A stretch of 64,000 nt of DNA from Paenibacillus sp. NFR01 (GTDB lineage: Bacteria > Bacillota > Bacilli > Paenibacillales > Paenibacillaceae), in NCBI RefSeq assembly GCF_900111565.1, contig NZ_FOIK01000001.1, forward strand, positions 434,001 to 498,000. The letters run 5' to 3'. Positions 1 to 9,095 of the stretch are shown here, one piece after another (positions within the stretch are counted from its first letter, which is position 1; every line of letters begins with the position of its first letter). The notes below the pieces were generated by a model. It did no database searches. It had not been told where the DNA came from and saw only the letters and a program-made list of their open reading frames with translations. The position numbers and the translations under genes are program-made.

Positions 1-2
1 CA

Positions 3-773
3 GGCGGCGGAATCGCAGGGTTGGAAGCGGCTATGGTCTTAAAACGTAGAGGACATCAGCCAATTGTGTGCGAGGCGACGAGTACATTGGGCGGACAATT
101 TGCTCTGGCTGGTGAAGCACCGAGAAAAGAAGAGATGAAAGTAGCGGCTATATCCCGAGGAGAGCAGGTCATTAAAGAGGGAATTGAGGTTAGAGTGGAC
201 ACTCCGGTTACAAGTTCACTGCTGGAAGAACTTAACCCGGATGAGGTCATTGTGGCGATCGGTGCTTCTCCGATGGAGCTTAAGATTCCGGGCAGTCAGC
301 TGACGAAGGTTACGAATTCTCACGATGTTTTGTCTGGTAAAGTAAACGTCTCTGGTAACGTCGTTATTGTCGGTGGAGGATTGGTTGGACTTGAGGTCGC
401 CGAGTATTTACATGGCAACGCTACGAAGATCACTGTAGTTGAAATGCTGGACAAAGTGGCCAAGGATTTGGGAGACCTTCGATCGATCTGTGTAATGGAA
501 AGCCTACACGAATCCGGAGTCCAGCTCATGACTAACACGAAATGCCTTGAAATTAATGAGCAAGGCGTTGTTATTGAACATCAAGAAGAAATCTCTGTTT
601 ACCCTTGTGATTCTGTTATTGTTGCTATAGGGGCAAAGTCACGCAACTATGAGGGGCTCCATAACTTTTGCAATGAGCATAATATACCTATTCATGTGAT
701 CGGTGATGCATTACGGGCACGCAGAGCATTGAATGCCGTCAGCGAAGCACATGAAGTGGCAAGAATGATTTAA
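3..773 (+). CDS. FAD/NAD(P)-binding oxidoreductase, C-terminal part of an enoate-reductase-like flavoprotein (partial)
   Basis: The reading frame is open from the first bases and begins inside a GGGIAGLEA dinucleotide-binding loop, so the gene starts before the window. A second Rossmann loop (VVIVGGGLVGLEVAEYL) lies in the middle, and the end (VIGDALRARRALNAVSEAHEVARMI) is typical of the C-terminus of the NADH:flavin oxidoreductase / 2,4-dienoyl-CoA reductase family. These enzymes carry an N-terminal FMN/Fe-S barrel, expected upstream and not visible here, and reduce activated C=C bonds with NAD(P)H. A hairpin at 824-848 follows the stop. The family is clear; the substrate is not. The nearby SDR at 1803 could act on the same compound, but that is inference. 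Confidence 0.8.
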   Translation, partial: GGGIAGLEAAMVLKRRGHQPIVCEATSTLGGQFALAGEAPRKEEMKVAAISRGEQVIKEGIEVRVDTPVTSSLLEELNPDEVIVAIGASPMELKIPGSQLTKVTNSHDVLSGKVNVSGNVVIVGGGLVGLEVAEYLHGNATKITVVEMLDKVAKDLGDLRSICVMESLHESGVQLMTNTKCLEINEQGVVIEHQEEISVYPCDSVIVAIGAKSRNYEGLHNFCNEHNIPIHVIGDALRARRALNAVSEAHEVARMI

Positions 774-823
774 CGGCAATATTTCTTATTTACTTTGGAA
801 CAACTCGAACATGAAACAGATAA

Positions 824-850
824 GGCCTTCTGAATTATTCAGGAGGTCTT
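824..850 (+). terminator. Probable rho-independent terminator
   Basis: A stem of about eleven pairs, several of them G-U, with a short AT loop and followed by a few T residues, 50 bases after the flavoprotein stop. The T run is short, so termination may be partial. Confidence 0.45.
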
Positions 851-967
851 TAGCTTACAAATGAATTTCTATTGCTTAATGAATGTAGCAAAGCATGCTA
901 AAGCAAATAAGGTGTGGATTACTGTTCTGGAGCAAAATAACCGCATTCACTGATTCGGGGGACAGCC

Positions 968-1693
968 ATGTATAAACTACCGCCATACGTAGTCATCACT
1001 TATATCGTAGAAGGTACTGGCTTACAACATTTAGGGTATGCTGAAAGACAAGCTATGCCGGGTGATTTATTCATCACTCGTGCATCAAAAGCGGATATTT
1101 TAGAAATGGAAATTCAGCAGCAAAAATCAGTTCAAGTGCTACGCTATATCTATCTGGATTGTGGGAATGATAAAGCCGTTCCACATCTTCCGATGAAATG
1201 GTCAGTAAACCAAAGTTATCGTAATGAATTCATTCGATTTTTCAAAGCTACTTATTCTTTTTATGGAAAGCCAGTTAGCGATGCAGAGAAGGGTCCACTA
1301 GAAGTGTGGAAATATTTCACTGATTTTCTTTTGTCTAAACCGATGAAGGCAAGTTTAGTAGAATTCGAGAATAGTGGAGATCCTTTGTACAAACCCCTCC
1401 ATCATATTGCTTGGAAATTTAAGGATTCAGTTTCAGTTCATCTCATCAGTGAACAATTACACATGAGTACACGACATTTTCAGCGTAATTTCAAAAATCT
1501 GACCGGGAAATCATATAAGCAATTGCTGATGGAGACAAGAATTCGTCATAGCTGCGGGTTACTGAGTTACTCCACTATAAGTATTGAAAAAATTGCGAAC
1601 TTCGTAGGAATTTATGATATGTATCATTTCTATCAATTATTTCATCAGTATTGTGGAATGACTCCTGGAGAATTCCGTAAGCTAACTTATTGA
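968..1693 (+). CDS. AraC-family transcriptional regulator, N-terminus probably lost to a frameshift
   Basis: The last 100 residues form a clear AraC/XylS double helix-turn-helix, ending in the typical GMTPGEFRKL signature; the first 140 are a cupin-like sensor domain. The ATG at 968 has a GGGGG ribosome site, but the domain starts too late. In another frame, bases 861-953 (from ATG 861 or 879) encode a sequence ending VWITVLEQNNRIH, which reads on naturally into SLIRGTA just before residue 1 of this frame. Both frames are open together only between 941 and 950, where one base seems to have been lost or two gained. The gene is therefore either a recent pseudogene, a shortened protein, or a sequencing error. 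It probably regulated a neighbouring gene, such as the SDR downstream. Confidence 0.7.
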   Translation: MYKLPPYVVITYIVEGTGLQHLGYAERQAMPGDLFITRASKADILEMEIQQQKSVQVLRYIYLDCGNDKAVPHLPMKWSVNQSYRNEFIRFFKATYSFYGKPVSDAEKGPLEVWKYFTDFLLSKPMKASLVEFENSGDPLYKPLHHIAWKFKDSVSVHLISEQLHMSTRHFQRNFKNLTGKSYKQLLMETRIRHSCGLLSYSTISIEKIANFVGIYDMYHFYQLFHQYCGMTPGEFRKLTY

Positions 1694-1802
1694 AATAGGA
1701 TTAAAGATGTCGCATTTCCACATAGTTATCGAACTTAATGATTTGTAAACTTATTGAGTGGATTGCTGGATTCAGCAAAAATATTCGATGGAGGAACTCA
1801 TT

Positions 1803-2582
1803 ATGAGCGATTATGAAGGTTCGATTAAGCTAGACGGAAAGGTAGCTATTGTTACAGGAGCAGGTAGCGGGATTGGCCGATCTTCATCCATTAAGCTCTC
1901 TAGAGCAGGTTATAAGGTTAGCGTTGTAGACTTTAACTCAGTGACTGGGGAAGAAACGCTTAGTCTGATTAAAAAAGAAGGCGGAGAAGGCATCTTTATT
2001 CAGGCTGATGTATCAAAGAATGAGCATGTTCTGAAATATGTTCAAACAACTATGGAACAATACGGAAGAATTGATGCTTTTGTAAATAACGCTGGAGTAT
2101 TGCAGAAATTCTCTTTGCTTGAAAATATCGAAGAATCAGAGTTTGAACGAATTATTAATGTTAATGTTAGGGGTGTCTTTCTAGGCTTAAAACATGTACT
2201 GAAAATAATGGCTGAACAAGGATTCGGTTCGATAATAAATACAGCCTCCACTGCGGGTCTTCGTGCTGAACATAGTATGTCAGTCTATACAGCCAGTAAG
2301 CACGCTGTCATTGGATTGACAAAGGCTGCTGCTCTAGAATATGTACGCAAGGGAGTAAGAGTAAATGCGATATGCCCAGGAGGTGTTGATACCTCTCTTA
2401 CACAAGCTGTACCGACAATGATGCAAAACAATGGATATACTCCAGAGGAATTTCCTAATATGCGAATGGGGCGATTTGCAGATCCCTCCGAAATTGCCGA
2501 GATAGTATTAATGCTCGCAACCAGCCAATCTAGCTATATGACGGGTTCAATAATTGCTGTCGATGGGGGTTTAACCTTATAG
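1803..2582 (+). CDS. Short-chain dehydrogenase/reductase (SDR, classical type)
   Basis: A 259-residue classical SDR. It shows the cofactor loop TGAGSGIGRSS near residue 19, the NNAG motif, the catalytic Ser-Tyr-Lys set (STAGL then YTASK), the PGGVDT stretch and the C-terminal VDGG. These enzymes use NAD(P)H to oxidise or reduce alcohol/ketone groups, acting as soluble tetramers. The start chosen is ATG 1803, which has GGAGG nine bases upstream; the frame could extend to 1758 but without a ribosome site. It follows the AraC gene and may be its target. Substrate unknown: 3-oxoacyl, sugar and steroid dehydrogenases share this fold. Confidence 0.85.
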   Translation: MSDYEGSIKLDGKVAIVTGAGSGIGRSSSIKLSRAGYKVSVVDFNSVTGEETLSLIKKEGGEGIFIQADVSKNEHVLKYVQTTMEQYGRIDAFVNNAGVLQKFSLLENIEESEFERIINVNVRGVFLGLKHVLKIMAEQGFGSIINTASTAGLRAEHSMSVYTASKHAVIGLTKAAALEYVRKGVRVNAICPGGVDTSLTQAVPTMMQNNGYTPEEFPNMRMGRFADPSEIAEIVLMLATSQSSYMTGSIIAVDGGLTL

Positions 2583-2744
2583 TTATTACTTGTTCCAAGT
2601 ATAAATTTGACATTATCTTGACTTCCCCTTTTGGGATATGTCGGGATAATGTCTTTTTCTATTACATGCCCATTATACATTCCAAGAGGTATGCTGTTCG
2701 TTTTCTTCCCAAAAGTACATGTCCATTCTTTCCCCTGGAGGATT

Positions 2745-2840
2745 TGCAGTTTTACTGGCATTTGCAATACTAAATCAGCATGGTATTTGCCGAAATGGCT
2801 GGAGCGGATTTTACCTAATCTTGACATTGAAGGTGTTTAC
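2745..2840 (+). pseudogene. Remnant of the C-terminus of an MMPL-family transporter
   Basis: Bases 2778-2834 translate to AWYLPKWLERILPNLDIEG, nearly identical to the C-terminal AWYFPKWLDRILPNFDIEG of the intact MMPL transporter at 21354-23573. Immediately upstream, in a shifted frame, is a short hydrophobic stretch (FAVLLAFAIL) that fits the preceding membrane helix. There is no complete gene here. It abuts the end of the TetR gene, and TetR-MMPL pairs are common, so this is probably what is left of the pump once controlled by that TetR protein. Confidence 0.6.
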
Positions 2841-2848
2841 GGGAAAAC

Positions 2849-3409
2849 TTATTTTTCTTCTAAGGAGTTGAACGCCAATAAAGAATGGTCAGCTAAGGAG
2901 AAGATGAGCCCTGCCAGTTCAAAACTGGAGTTTACAAACCCTTCTTGAATCCATTCTTGTATGATCGCTAAACTTCCATTGACTAGGTAAGCGTAAGTAT
3001 AACGTTTCAACCTGTCGGGTACGTTGAGTTGTAGCTGACTATCAATATTTTTAAGTATTTCATTAAGCAGGCGTTTAGGAAATAATACATTTTCATTTGA
3101 TGTGAGCAGCATGACAGTAAAAAGATCCTCATCCTTTTTAATGTAATCTAAAAAAGCCAGGATATAAGTAATACCGCTGTCTCCAGCTTCAATTTTCTCC
3201 AAATATAAACTTGTGTTGGTTATAATCTCCTGCTCAACATATTCAAGCAGTTCATATGCATTAGCGTAATGTAAATAAAAAGTTGAGCGGTTAATTCCTG
3301 CTGATGTGCATAATTCCTTAACGCTGATTTGGCTTATATTTTTCTCTTTGAGTAAGCTTATCAAGCTCTGTTTAAGCAGTAGCTTGGTTAATCGTTCACG
3401 TTGATTCAT
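2849..3409 (-). CDS. TetR-family transcriptional regulator
   Basis: A 186-residue protein whose first 50 residues form a TetR helix-turn-helix (ISVKELCTSAGINRSTFYLHYAN), followed by a helical ligand domain of the type with a conserved TYAYLVNGSLAIIQEWIQEGF stretch. Such proteins bind DNA as dimers and release it on ligand binding. It is divergent from the SDR-zinc-ribbon gene at 3565, and the space between holds two palindromes sharing a TAGACA/TGTCTA core, likely its operators. Its last codons run into the MMPL remnant, so its tail may have been altered by the deletion that removed the pump. Confidence 0.85.
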   Translation of the reverse strand: MNQRERLTKLLLKQSLISLLKEKNISQISVKELCTSAGINRSTFYLHYANAYELLEYVEQEIITNTSLYLEKIEAGDSGITYILAFLDYIKKDEDLFTVMLLTSNENVLFPKRLLNEILKNIDSQLQLNVPDRLKRYTYAYLVNGSLAIIQEWIQEGFVNSSFELAGLIFSLADHSLLAFNSLEEK

Positions 3410-3445
3410 TGTGAGGTCACCTCAGGAAAAAAATTATTTCTATAA

Positions 3446-3478
3446 AATATAGACACTTTTACTTAGAATGTCTATATT
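3446..3478. promoter_or_regulatory. Candidate TetR operator, perfect inverted repeat
   Basis: AATATAGACA at 3446-3455 and its exact complement TGTCTATATT at 3469-3478, separated by 13 bases, in the space between the divergent TetR and SDR genes. The core AGACA is repeated in the second palindrome at 3511. Confidence 0.5.
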
Positions 3479-3510
3479 GCATCAGATACATAATCAACTG
3501 ATGGTTGTTA

Positions 3511-3530
3511 AATAGACACTGTGTCTGTAT
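3511..3530. promoter_or_regulatory. Candidate second TetR operator
   Basis: AATAGACAC-T-GTGTCTGTAT is a near-perfect palindrome with an odd centre, 35 to 55 bases before the divergent gene. It shares the TAGACA/TGTCT half-site with the palindrome at 3446-3478, as expected for one repressor binding twice. Confidence 0.5.
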
Positions 3531-3564
3531 TCTGAAGGTAGACGAATGATTTGTCAATAAACCT

Positions 3565-5112
3565 ATGATGCAGGTGAAAATAGTGAAGAAAAAACGGGTC
3601 ATGATTACGGGTGCAGCGGGCAATATGGGTGGAGAGACGTTGAAGTTGTTAATAAACGATCTGGCGAAATGCGAGTTGCTGCTTTTTGATTTAGACAATC
3701 CTAACAGCCGCGAGAAGCTCAAGCAATATGAGGGGCTGGACGGTGTTAAAGTAGTCTATGGTAATTTGTTGGATCGCGACCTGGTTTTTGAATGCGTGAA
3801 GGATGCCGACATTATACTTCATATCGCTGCTTTTGTTTCTCCTGCGGCTGATGAGTTTCCCGAACGGGCTATGCAGATTAACTATGGTTCTGCAAAAAAC
3901 ATTGTTGACTCGATTAAGAAAAGTGGCCGCGCAGGTACAACGCGCTTTGTAAATATCGGTACAATTGCTGAAACAGGTGACCGTATGCCGCCTATCCATT
4001 GGGGCCGTGTTGGAGATCCGCTCAAGCCAAGTGTGTATGATTATTATGCCGTTTCTAAAATCGCTGCCGAGCGTATGGTCATTGAATCAGGACTGAGCTA
4101 TTGGGTGAGTCTCCGTCAGACAGGTATTATGGGTCCGGCAATGAGCAAGATTCAGGACCCGATTATGTTCCATAATTGTCTTGAAAATGTACTTGAGTAT
4201 GTGTCTGATTGCGATTCAGGACGATTAATGCGGAATCTGTGCATCCAAGATATTGACGGAGAACTTGATAAAGGGTTCTGGCAGCATATATACAATATTG
4301 GTGGGGGCGAAAGCTGCCGGGTCAGCACGCTTGAGATGTACCAAGTGCTTTACGGCAAGCTTGGCATCACTAATTTAGATCATGTGATCGACCCCAAATG
4401 GTATGCTACCAGGAATTTTCACGGGCAATATTATCTGGATTCTGACAAGCTGGAGGATTATTTCCACTTCCGCCGGGATACGATGGAGTACTTCTATCAG
4501 AGCTATCTTGATAATCTCGGTGCACTTGTCCCCGTAGCTAAAGTCATTACGAAGCTGCCCGGTGGGCAGAAATTTATGGGGGCTATGATTAAACGGACAA
4601 TGAAGAAACAAGCTGTGAAAGCACGTGGGACGTTACGTTTTATAGAGGATAATGATTTTGAGAAAATCGAAGCTTATTGGGGAAGTAAAATAAATTGGGA
4701 GTCCATTCCGGGAAAACTATCCGAGATGAAGAAATTCACCGATTGGAACAAAGTCATAAGGCTCGACCACGGCTATGATGAGAATAAGCCTGCTTCACAA
4801 TTAAGTATAGAAGATATTAAAGGGGCTGCAAAATTCCGCGGTGGTGAATGCTTATCTACAGAGATGGCAACGGGGGATTGGGCGGGAAAACTGGATTTCA
4901 AATGTGCATTCGGACATACCTTTAGCGCCAGTCCCAAACTGGTTCTTGAGGGAGGACATTTCTGCCCACAATGTGAGCGTGAAAGCTGGAATTATAAAGA
5001 ACGTGCTAAGCGTGAACCGTTTTTCGCCCAAGTGTGGAACCCTATTCAAGGCAAGGAAGATGGACGTGAATATAAAAAAATTGTATCTGAATTAGATATC
5101 GCAGATAAATAG
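3565..5112 (+). CDS. Extended SDR (NAD-dependent epimerase/dehydratase) with C-terminal zinc-ribbon-like domain
   Basis: The N-terminal half is an extended short-chain dehydrogenase: cofactor loop GAAGNMGG at residues 16-23, and Tyr161-x3-Lys165. Usual members have about 300-350 residues; this has 515. The extra C-terminal part contains Cys447, His451, Cys467 and Cys470 in a pattern C-x3-H...C-P-x-C that looks like a zinc-ribbon or treble-clef fold. ATG 3565 opens the frame, but GTG 3583, preceded by AGGTG, would place the start nearer the usual N-terminus (VKKKRVMITGAAG). It is divergent from the TetR gene and probably repressed by it. Substrate unknown; a nucleotide-sugar or steroid/terpenoid substrate is possible. 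The role of the zinc-binding tail is not known to me. Confidence 0.75.
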   Translation: MMQVKIVKKKRVMITGAAGNMGGETLKLLINDLAKCELLLFDLDNPNSREKLKQYEGLDGVKVVYGNLLDRDLVFECVKDADIILHIAAFVSPAADEFPERAMQINYGSAKNIVDSIKKSGRAGTTRFVNIGTIAETGDRMPPIHWGRVGDPLKPSVYDYYAVSKIAAERMVIESGLSYWVSLRQTGIMGPAMSKIQDPIMFHNCLENVLEYVSDCDSGRLMRNLCIQDIDGELDKGFWQHIYNIGGGESCRVSTLEMYQVLYGKLGITNLDHVIDPKWYATRNFHGQYYLDSDKLEDYFHFRRDTMEYFYQSYLDNLGALVPVAKVITKLPGGQKFMGAMIKRTMKKQAVKARGTLRFIEDNDFEKIEAYWGSKINWESIPGKLSEMKKFTDWNKVIRLDHGYDENKPASQLSIEDIKGAAKFRGGECLSTEMATGDWAGKLDFKCAFGHTFSASPKLVLEGGHFCPQCERESWNYKERAKREPFFAQVWNPIQGKEDGREYKKIVSELDIADK

Positions 5113-5125
5113 AGTGTCCTTGGTT

Positions 5126-5157
5126 AAAAAGCTTGTTCCTAGAGGGCAAGCTTTTTC
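5126..5157 (+). terminator. Rho-independent terminator
   Basis: AAAAAGCTTG and CAAGCTTTTT form a perfect ten-pair stem around an 11-base loop, 14 bases after the SDR stop, with T residues on the + side. The A run gives it bidirectional potential. Confidence 0.75.
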
Positions 5158-5217
5158 ATTGTAAAGATATTGTAATCAACTCAGATCGTATACTGGTGAT
5201 ACGGGAGTGAACACATC

Positions 5218-6423
5218 ATGCTTTTAAAAGATATTCATTTTTTAATGGAATCTTTCCATAATATCACTGGATTACCAATACGGTATTATTATAATGAGCA
5301 ACTTGTCCGAATGTTACCCGATGTTCCGCCATATCTAGACCCCGTTGGCAAGGTACTTCCATTTTTGGCACAAGATGAGCATGCTGTGAGCTACCATGTT
5401 TCAGAAGATTTTCTATTCTACGGTATCATTTCTAATGAGGGTTCAGCGGAAGAATTTGTATTGGGGCCGGGCTACTACACGCCTTTAACAAAAAATCATC
5501 TTTCTAAGATTATGATTCATTCTACAATTTCATATCAACACAGCACAGTATTTGCTGAATTTATCACTAAAATACCATTAATCTCTTTCGAAGGTTTTTT
5601 GAATTCGCTGTGCTTTTTCAACTTTGCCTTGACTAGAAAAAGAATAACCGTTGAAAAGCTGTTGATGACCGGAAATCAATTCAATAGCTTTAAAGAAGAG
5701 ATTAAGAATACCATGTCAAAAAACTTTTTTGAAAATGATACAGAACTTACATTCCATAATACATATACTCTCGAACAACAAATTATTGAATTTGTACGTA
5801 CTGGAGATGTGAAAAGGCTAAAGGATTTATTTGAAAATTCTGTACGTGGCAAAGGCGGCCTTGTTGCAAAGGATGCGCTGCGTCAGGAGAAAAATATTTT
5901 TATTGCCAGCGTCACTTTGGTTACTCGGGCGGCTATAGAGGGTGGCCTGGATATTGAAACGGCATACCATCTCAGCGATACGTATATTCAACAATCAGAA
6001 AGCTTATCCCGACTTGACACTCTTTCGTTCTTGCGGCAACAAATGGTTTTTGATTTTGCCGAGAGAGTGGCAATGAGCGAAATTCCTGAAAATGCTACAT
6101 TCATTACTATTGAATGTATTCAAAGAATTAAAAAAAATATAAACTCTAATATATTTGTTAGGAAGATTGCTTCTGATTTGGGTGTCAGTGCTTCCTATAT
6201 TTCCAGAAGATTTACTGAGGATATGGGTATGAATTTGAGCAATTATATCCAAAAAATAAAAATGGAAGAAGCTAAAAAACTGCTGGCTTTTTCTGATAAA
6301 CCCTTGAGTGAGATCAGTAATTATCTTTCCTTCTCCTCACAGAGCTATTTTCAAAATCAATTTAAAAAGTATGCAGGAGAGACACCTTTACAATACAGAA
6401 ATTCCTTTAGAAACCGTACGTAA
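5218..6423 (+). CDS. AraC-family regulator with long N-terminal sensor region
   Basis: A 401-residue soluble protein. The C-terminal 100 residues are an AraC double helix-turn-helix (IRKIASDLGVSASYISRRFTED, then SEISNYLSFSSQSYFQNQFKKYAGETPLQYR). The N-terminal 280 residues have no membrane segments and resemble the sensor part of long AraC proteins common in Bacillota; I cannot name the ligand. It starts at ATG 5218 behind a GGGAG-type site. It lies 220 bases before the GH3-GPH-GH78 operon in the same direction, with a terminator between, and is the natural candidate activator of that operon. Confidence 0.8.
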   Translation: MLLKDIHFLMESFHNITGLPIRYYYNEQLVRMLPDVPPYLDPVGKVLPFLAQDEHAVSYHVSEDFLFYGIISNEGSAEEFVLGPGYYTPLTKNHLSKIMIHSTISYQHSTVFAEFITKIPLISFEGFLNSLCFFNFALTRKRITVEKLLMTGNQFNSFKEEIKNTMSKNFFENDTELTFHNTYTLEQQIIEFVRTGDVKRLKDLFENSVRGKGGLVAKDALRQEKNIFIASVTLVTRAAIEGGLDIETAYHLSDTYIQQSESLSRLDTLSFLRQQMVFDFAERVAMSEIPENATFITIECIQRIKKNINSNIFVRKIASDLGVSASYISRRFTEDMGMNLSNYIQKIKMEEAKKLLAFSDKPLSEISNYLSFSSQSYFQNQFKKYAGETPLQYRNSFRNRT

Positions 6424-6447
6424 TTCAACTTAGAATAATAAAATTGT

Positions 6448-6492
6448 AGCAATTAGTACCCGGAATTTGAGCGGGTATTGATTGCTTTTTTG
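6448..6492 (+). terminator. Rho-independent terminator after the AraC gene
   Basis: AGCAAT at 6448 pairs with ATTGCT at 6481, and the inner TACCCG with CGGGTA, followed by a run of six T. It separates the regulator from the glycosidase operon. The remaining bases to 6642 hold the operon promoter region; TACAAT at 6582-6587 is a possible -10 box without a convincing -35. Confidence 0.7.
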
Positions 6493-6642
6493 TTGTGTAA
6501 TTGAAGAGAAGAGGCGGGTTAAAAGAACGAACAGAGTATTTTCAATTATAAGTTCGAATTTTGCAATCCAGTTAATAAATGTACAATACGTTTTCGGGGA
6601 AATGCCGTAGACTGGGACAATAATTACTGCAAGGAGGATACC

Positions 6643-9078
6643 ATGAAAAGTAAAAATAAACTTCTTAACCTGTTGACGATTGAAGAGAAAGCAGCTCTTA
6701 TCGAAGGCAATGATTCTTGGAATACAAATGGAGTACCACGTCTTGATATTCCAAAACTTTTTCTGACTGATGGTCCTCACGGACTCCGAAAGGTAAGGAC
6801 GGTCAGTGGCGGTTTTGGTATTTCCGATAATGCACACTCTACTGCGTTTCCGACCTCAGTTACGGTTGCTTCCTCGTGGAATCCGGAGCATGCACGTCGT
6901 ATGGGAGAAGCCATCGCCGAGGAATGCATTGCCGAGGAAGTGGATGTGCTGCTTGCGCCAGGCGTAAATATAAAACGCAGTCCGTTATGCGGACGAAACT
7001 TTGAATATTATTCTGAAGACCCGCTCATTTCGGGTGATTTTGGCACGGCATTCGTTCAGGGCGTACAAAGTAAGGGAGTAGGCTGTAGTGTCAAGCACTT
7101 TGCTGCGAATTCCAATGAGAATTACCGTTTTGTGGGAAATAGCGTTGTGGATGAACGTGCACTTAGAGAGATATATCTACGTGCTTTTGAAAGCGTTGTA
7201 AAAAAAGCAAAGCCATACACGGTAATGTGCTCCTACAATCAATTGAACGGAACGTTTGCATCGCAAAACCAACTACTGCTTTCAAGTCTTTTAAGAGATG
7301 AATGGGGTTTTGACGGGGTGGTTATGACGGACTGGGGGGCAACCTGTGACCGTGTTGAAGGAGTGCTCGCAGGCTGTGATCTTGATATGCCTGGAGGAGT
7401 GTGGCATAACCGTAAATCCATCATTGAAGGGACACTGTCCGGCAGACTGCCAATCAGCAAGCTGGATCAATCCGTTGAAAGAATACTCACACTGGTTGAC
7501 CGTTGTGCTTCAAAGAAATCAAAGGCCAACGGCGATATTCTTGAAGCACATGCCCAGCTATCCTGCGAGATAGCCAAGGAAGGTGCGGTGCTGCTTAAAA
7601 ATGACGGGACATTGCCATTGAGCGGTAAAGAGAAACTGCTGGTTGTCGGTGAAATGTTTGAGAAAATGCGCTATCAAGGTGCTGGCTCATCACTAATCAA
7701 CCCGCCCAGAGTCATTACTCCTAAGAACGCGTTTGATGAGCGGGGAATTCCCTACATCTACGAAAAAGGATTTCGCTGCTTCTATACGGATCGGGATTTT
7801 GCTTTAGAACAAGCTGCGCTTGATGCCGCAAAGGAAGCAGATACGATTCTGTTCTTTGGAGGGCTTTCTGATTTTGAAGAGAGTGAAGGTTTCGATCGTG
7901 AACATATGGTCATGGGAGATAACCAGACAAAACTACTGGACGCGCTGATTGCTACTGGGAAGAAGGTAGTCCTGGTCCTATTCACAGGCGCACCTGTAGA
8001 ACTACCATTTTTCGATCGGCTTTCGTCCATGCTCAATATGTATTTACCGGGTATGTATGGGGGTGAAGCTGCTGCAGCTTTACTGTATGGGGAAGTAACA
8101 CCGTCTGGAAAGCTTGCAGAGAGCTGGCCGATGAGTGCCCGGGATACAAGTTGTTATGCTGACTACAACCTCAGCGCTGTCTCCCAATATTATGAAAGCA
8201 TATATGTAGGCTACCGTTTTTACGATAAGGCAGGTACTAAACTGCGCTTCCCTTTCGGATTTGGATTATCGTATTCCTCTTTTCATTATAGTAATCTGTC
8301 CATTAAACAGCATGGAAATGAAATCACCGTGATGATAGATGTAACGAACAATGGTAACTTCAGCGGTTCCGAGATTGTTCAGCTTTATGTGAGAAACAAT
8401 AAGAGCAAGGTATTTAAAGCGGATAAAGAGCTCCGTGCCTTCAGAAAAGAATTCTTAGCAGTTGGTGAGACTCAAACCATTGAAATGAAATTCGATCAAT
8501 CGGACCTGTCCTACTGGAATGTTAAGGAACAGCGGTGGGTACTCGAGAATGGCTCCTATGAAATAGCTGTCGCCGCTTCGGCTGCCGATATACGCTTGAC
8601 AGCTCAGATAAACATAAACGGTGGGGAGGAAGCCGTCACTCCCTATTCTGATGAAATTTTAGCTGCTTACGATGTACCACCCCTTAGAATCCCTTCTGTC
8701 TTTGCGGACTTAACCGGTCATACAGATAGAGGAACGAAGCCTGAACCTGCCTTGTCACTTGAATCCTCACTGTTTGAGTTTAAGAGGTCTTTAATGGGAC
8801 GTCTCCTTTTTGCTAGTGTGATGTACGTGATTCAAAAGGATTATAAGAAGGCGCTGGCCATGCCAGATTCGCTGGAACGTGACACTCGGTTGAAAAATTC
8901 TCATTTTGTCGTGAAGATGATGCCGTACAATTCAATCCGCTCCATGTGCATGTCATCAGGAGGGAAATTCACATACCAAACGGCGATCGGTTTTGTAGAA
9001 CTGGCTAACGGGAACCTTATTAGAGGGTTAAAAACTCTCCTAAAAAAGGAAAAGCCGCTTCCTCTTCCGGGTGAATAA
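6643..9078 (+). CDS. Glycoside hydrolase family 3, beta-glucosidase type
   Basis: An 811-residue GH3 protein with the two-domain core and a C-terminal fibronectin-III-like domain. The catalytic nucleophile is Asp230 in VMTDWGA. The KHFAANSNE and NFEYYSEDP stretches of the barrel domain are present, and the second domain has [14 protein letters not shown]. There is no signal peptide, so it acts in the cytoplasm, releasing terminal beta-linked glucose (or a related sugar) from imported glycosides. About 100 residues beyond the usual end include a weakly hydrophobic stretch of unknown role. It starts at ATG 6643 behind AAGGAGG. It is the first gene of an operon with a GPH transporter and an alpha-L-rhamnosidase, which suggests rhamnoglucosides as substrates. 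Confidence 0.9.
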   Translation: MKSKNKLLNLLTIEEKAALIEGNDSWNTNGVPRLDIPKLFLTDGPHGLRKVRTVSGGFGISDNAHSTAFPTSVTVASSWNPEHARRMGEAIAEECIAEEVDVLLAPGVNIKRSPLCGRNFEYYSEDPLISGDFGTAFVQGVQSKGVGCSVKHFAANSNENYRFVGNSVVDERALREIYLRAFESVVKKAKPYTVMCSYNQLNGTFASQNQLLLSSLLRDEWGFDGVVMTDWGATCDRVEGVLAGCDLDMPGGVWHNRKSIIEGTLSGRLPISKLDQSVERILTLVDRCASKKSKANGDILEAHAQLSCEIAKEGAVLLKNDGTLPLSGKEKLLVVGEMFEKMRYQGAGSSLINPPRVITPKNAFDERGIPYIYEKGFRCFYTDRDFALEQAALDAAKEADTILFFGGLSDFEESEGFDREHMVMGDNQTKLLDALIATGKKVVLVLFTGAPVELPFFDRLSSMLNMYLPGMYGGEAAAALLYGEVTPSGKLAESWPMSARDTSCYADYNLSAVSQYYESIYVGYRFYDKAGTKLRFPFGFGLSYSSFHYSNLSIKQHGNEITVMIDVTNNGNFSGSEIVQLYVRNNKSKVFKADKELRAFRKEFLAVGETQTIEMKFDQSDLSYWNVKEQRWVLENGSYEIAVAASAADIRLTAQININGGEEAVTPYSDEILAAYDVPPLRIPSVFADLTGHTDRGTKPEPALSLESSLFEFKRSLMGRLLFASVMYVIQKDYKKALAMPDSLERDTRLKNSHFVVKMMPYNSIRSMCMSSGGKFTYQTAIGFVELANGNLIRGLKTLLKKEKPLPLPGE

Positions 9079-9095
9079 TAAGGAGTGTAAAAAAA

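Noticed and set aside
2631..2948. A 105-codon plus-strand frame after the SDR
   Set aside because: Only the short MMPL-like tail is meaningful; the rest overlaps the TetR gene and lacks any start signal, so it was called a remnant.
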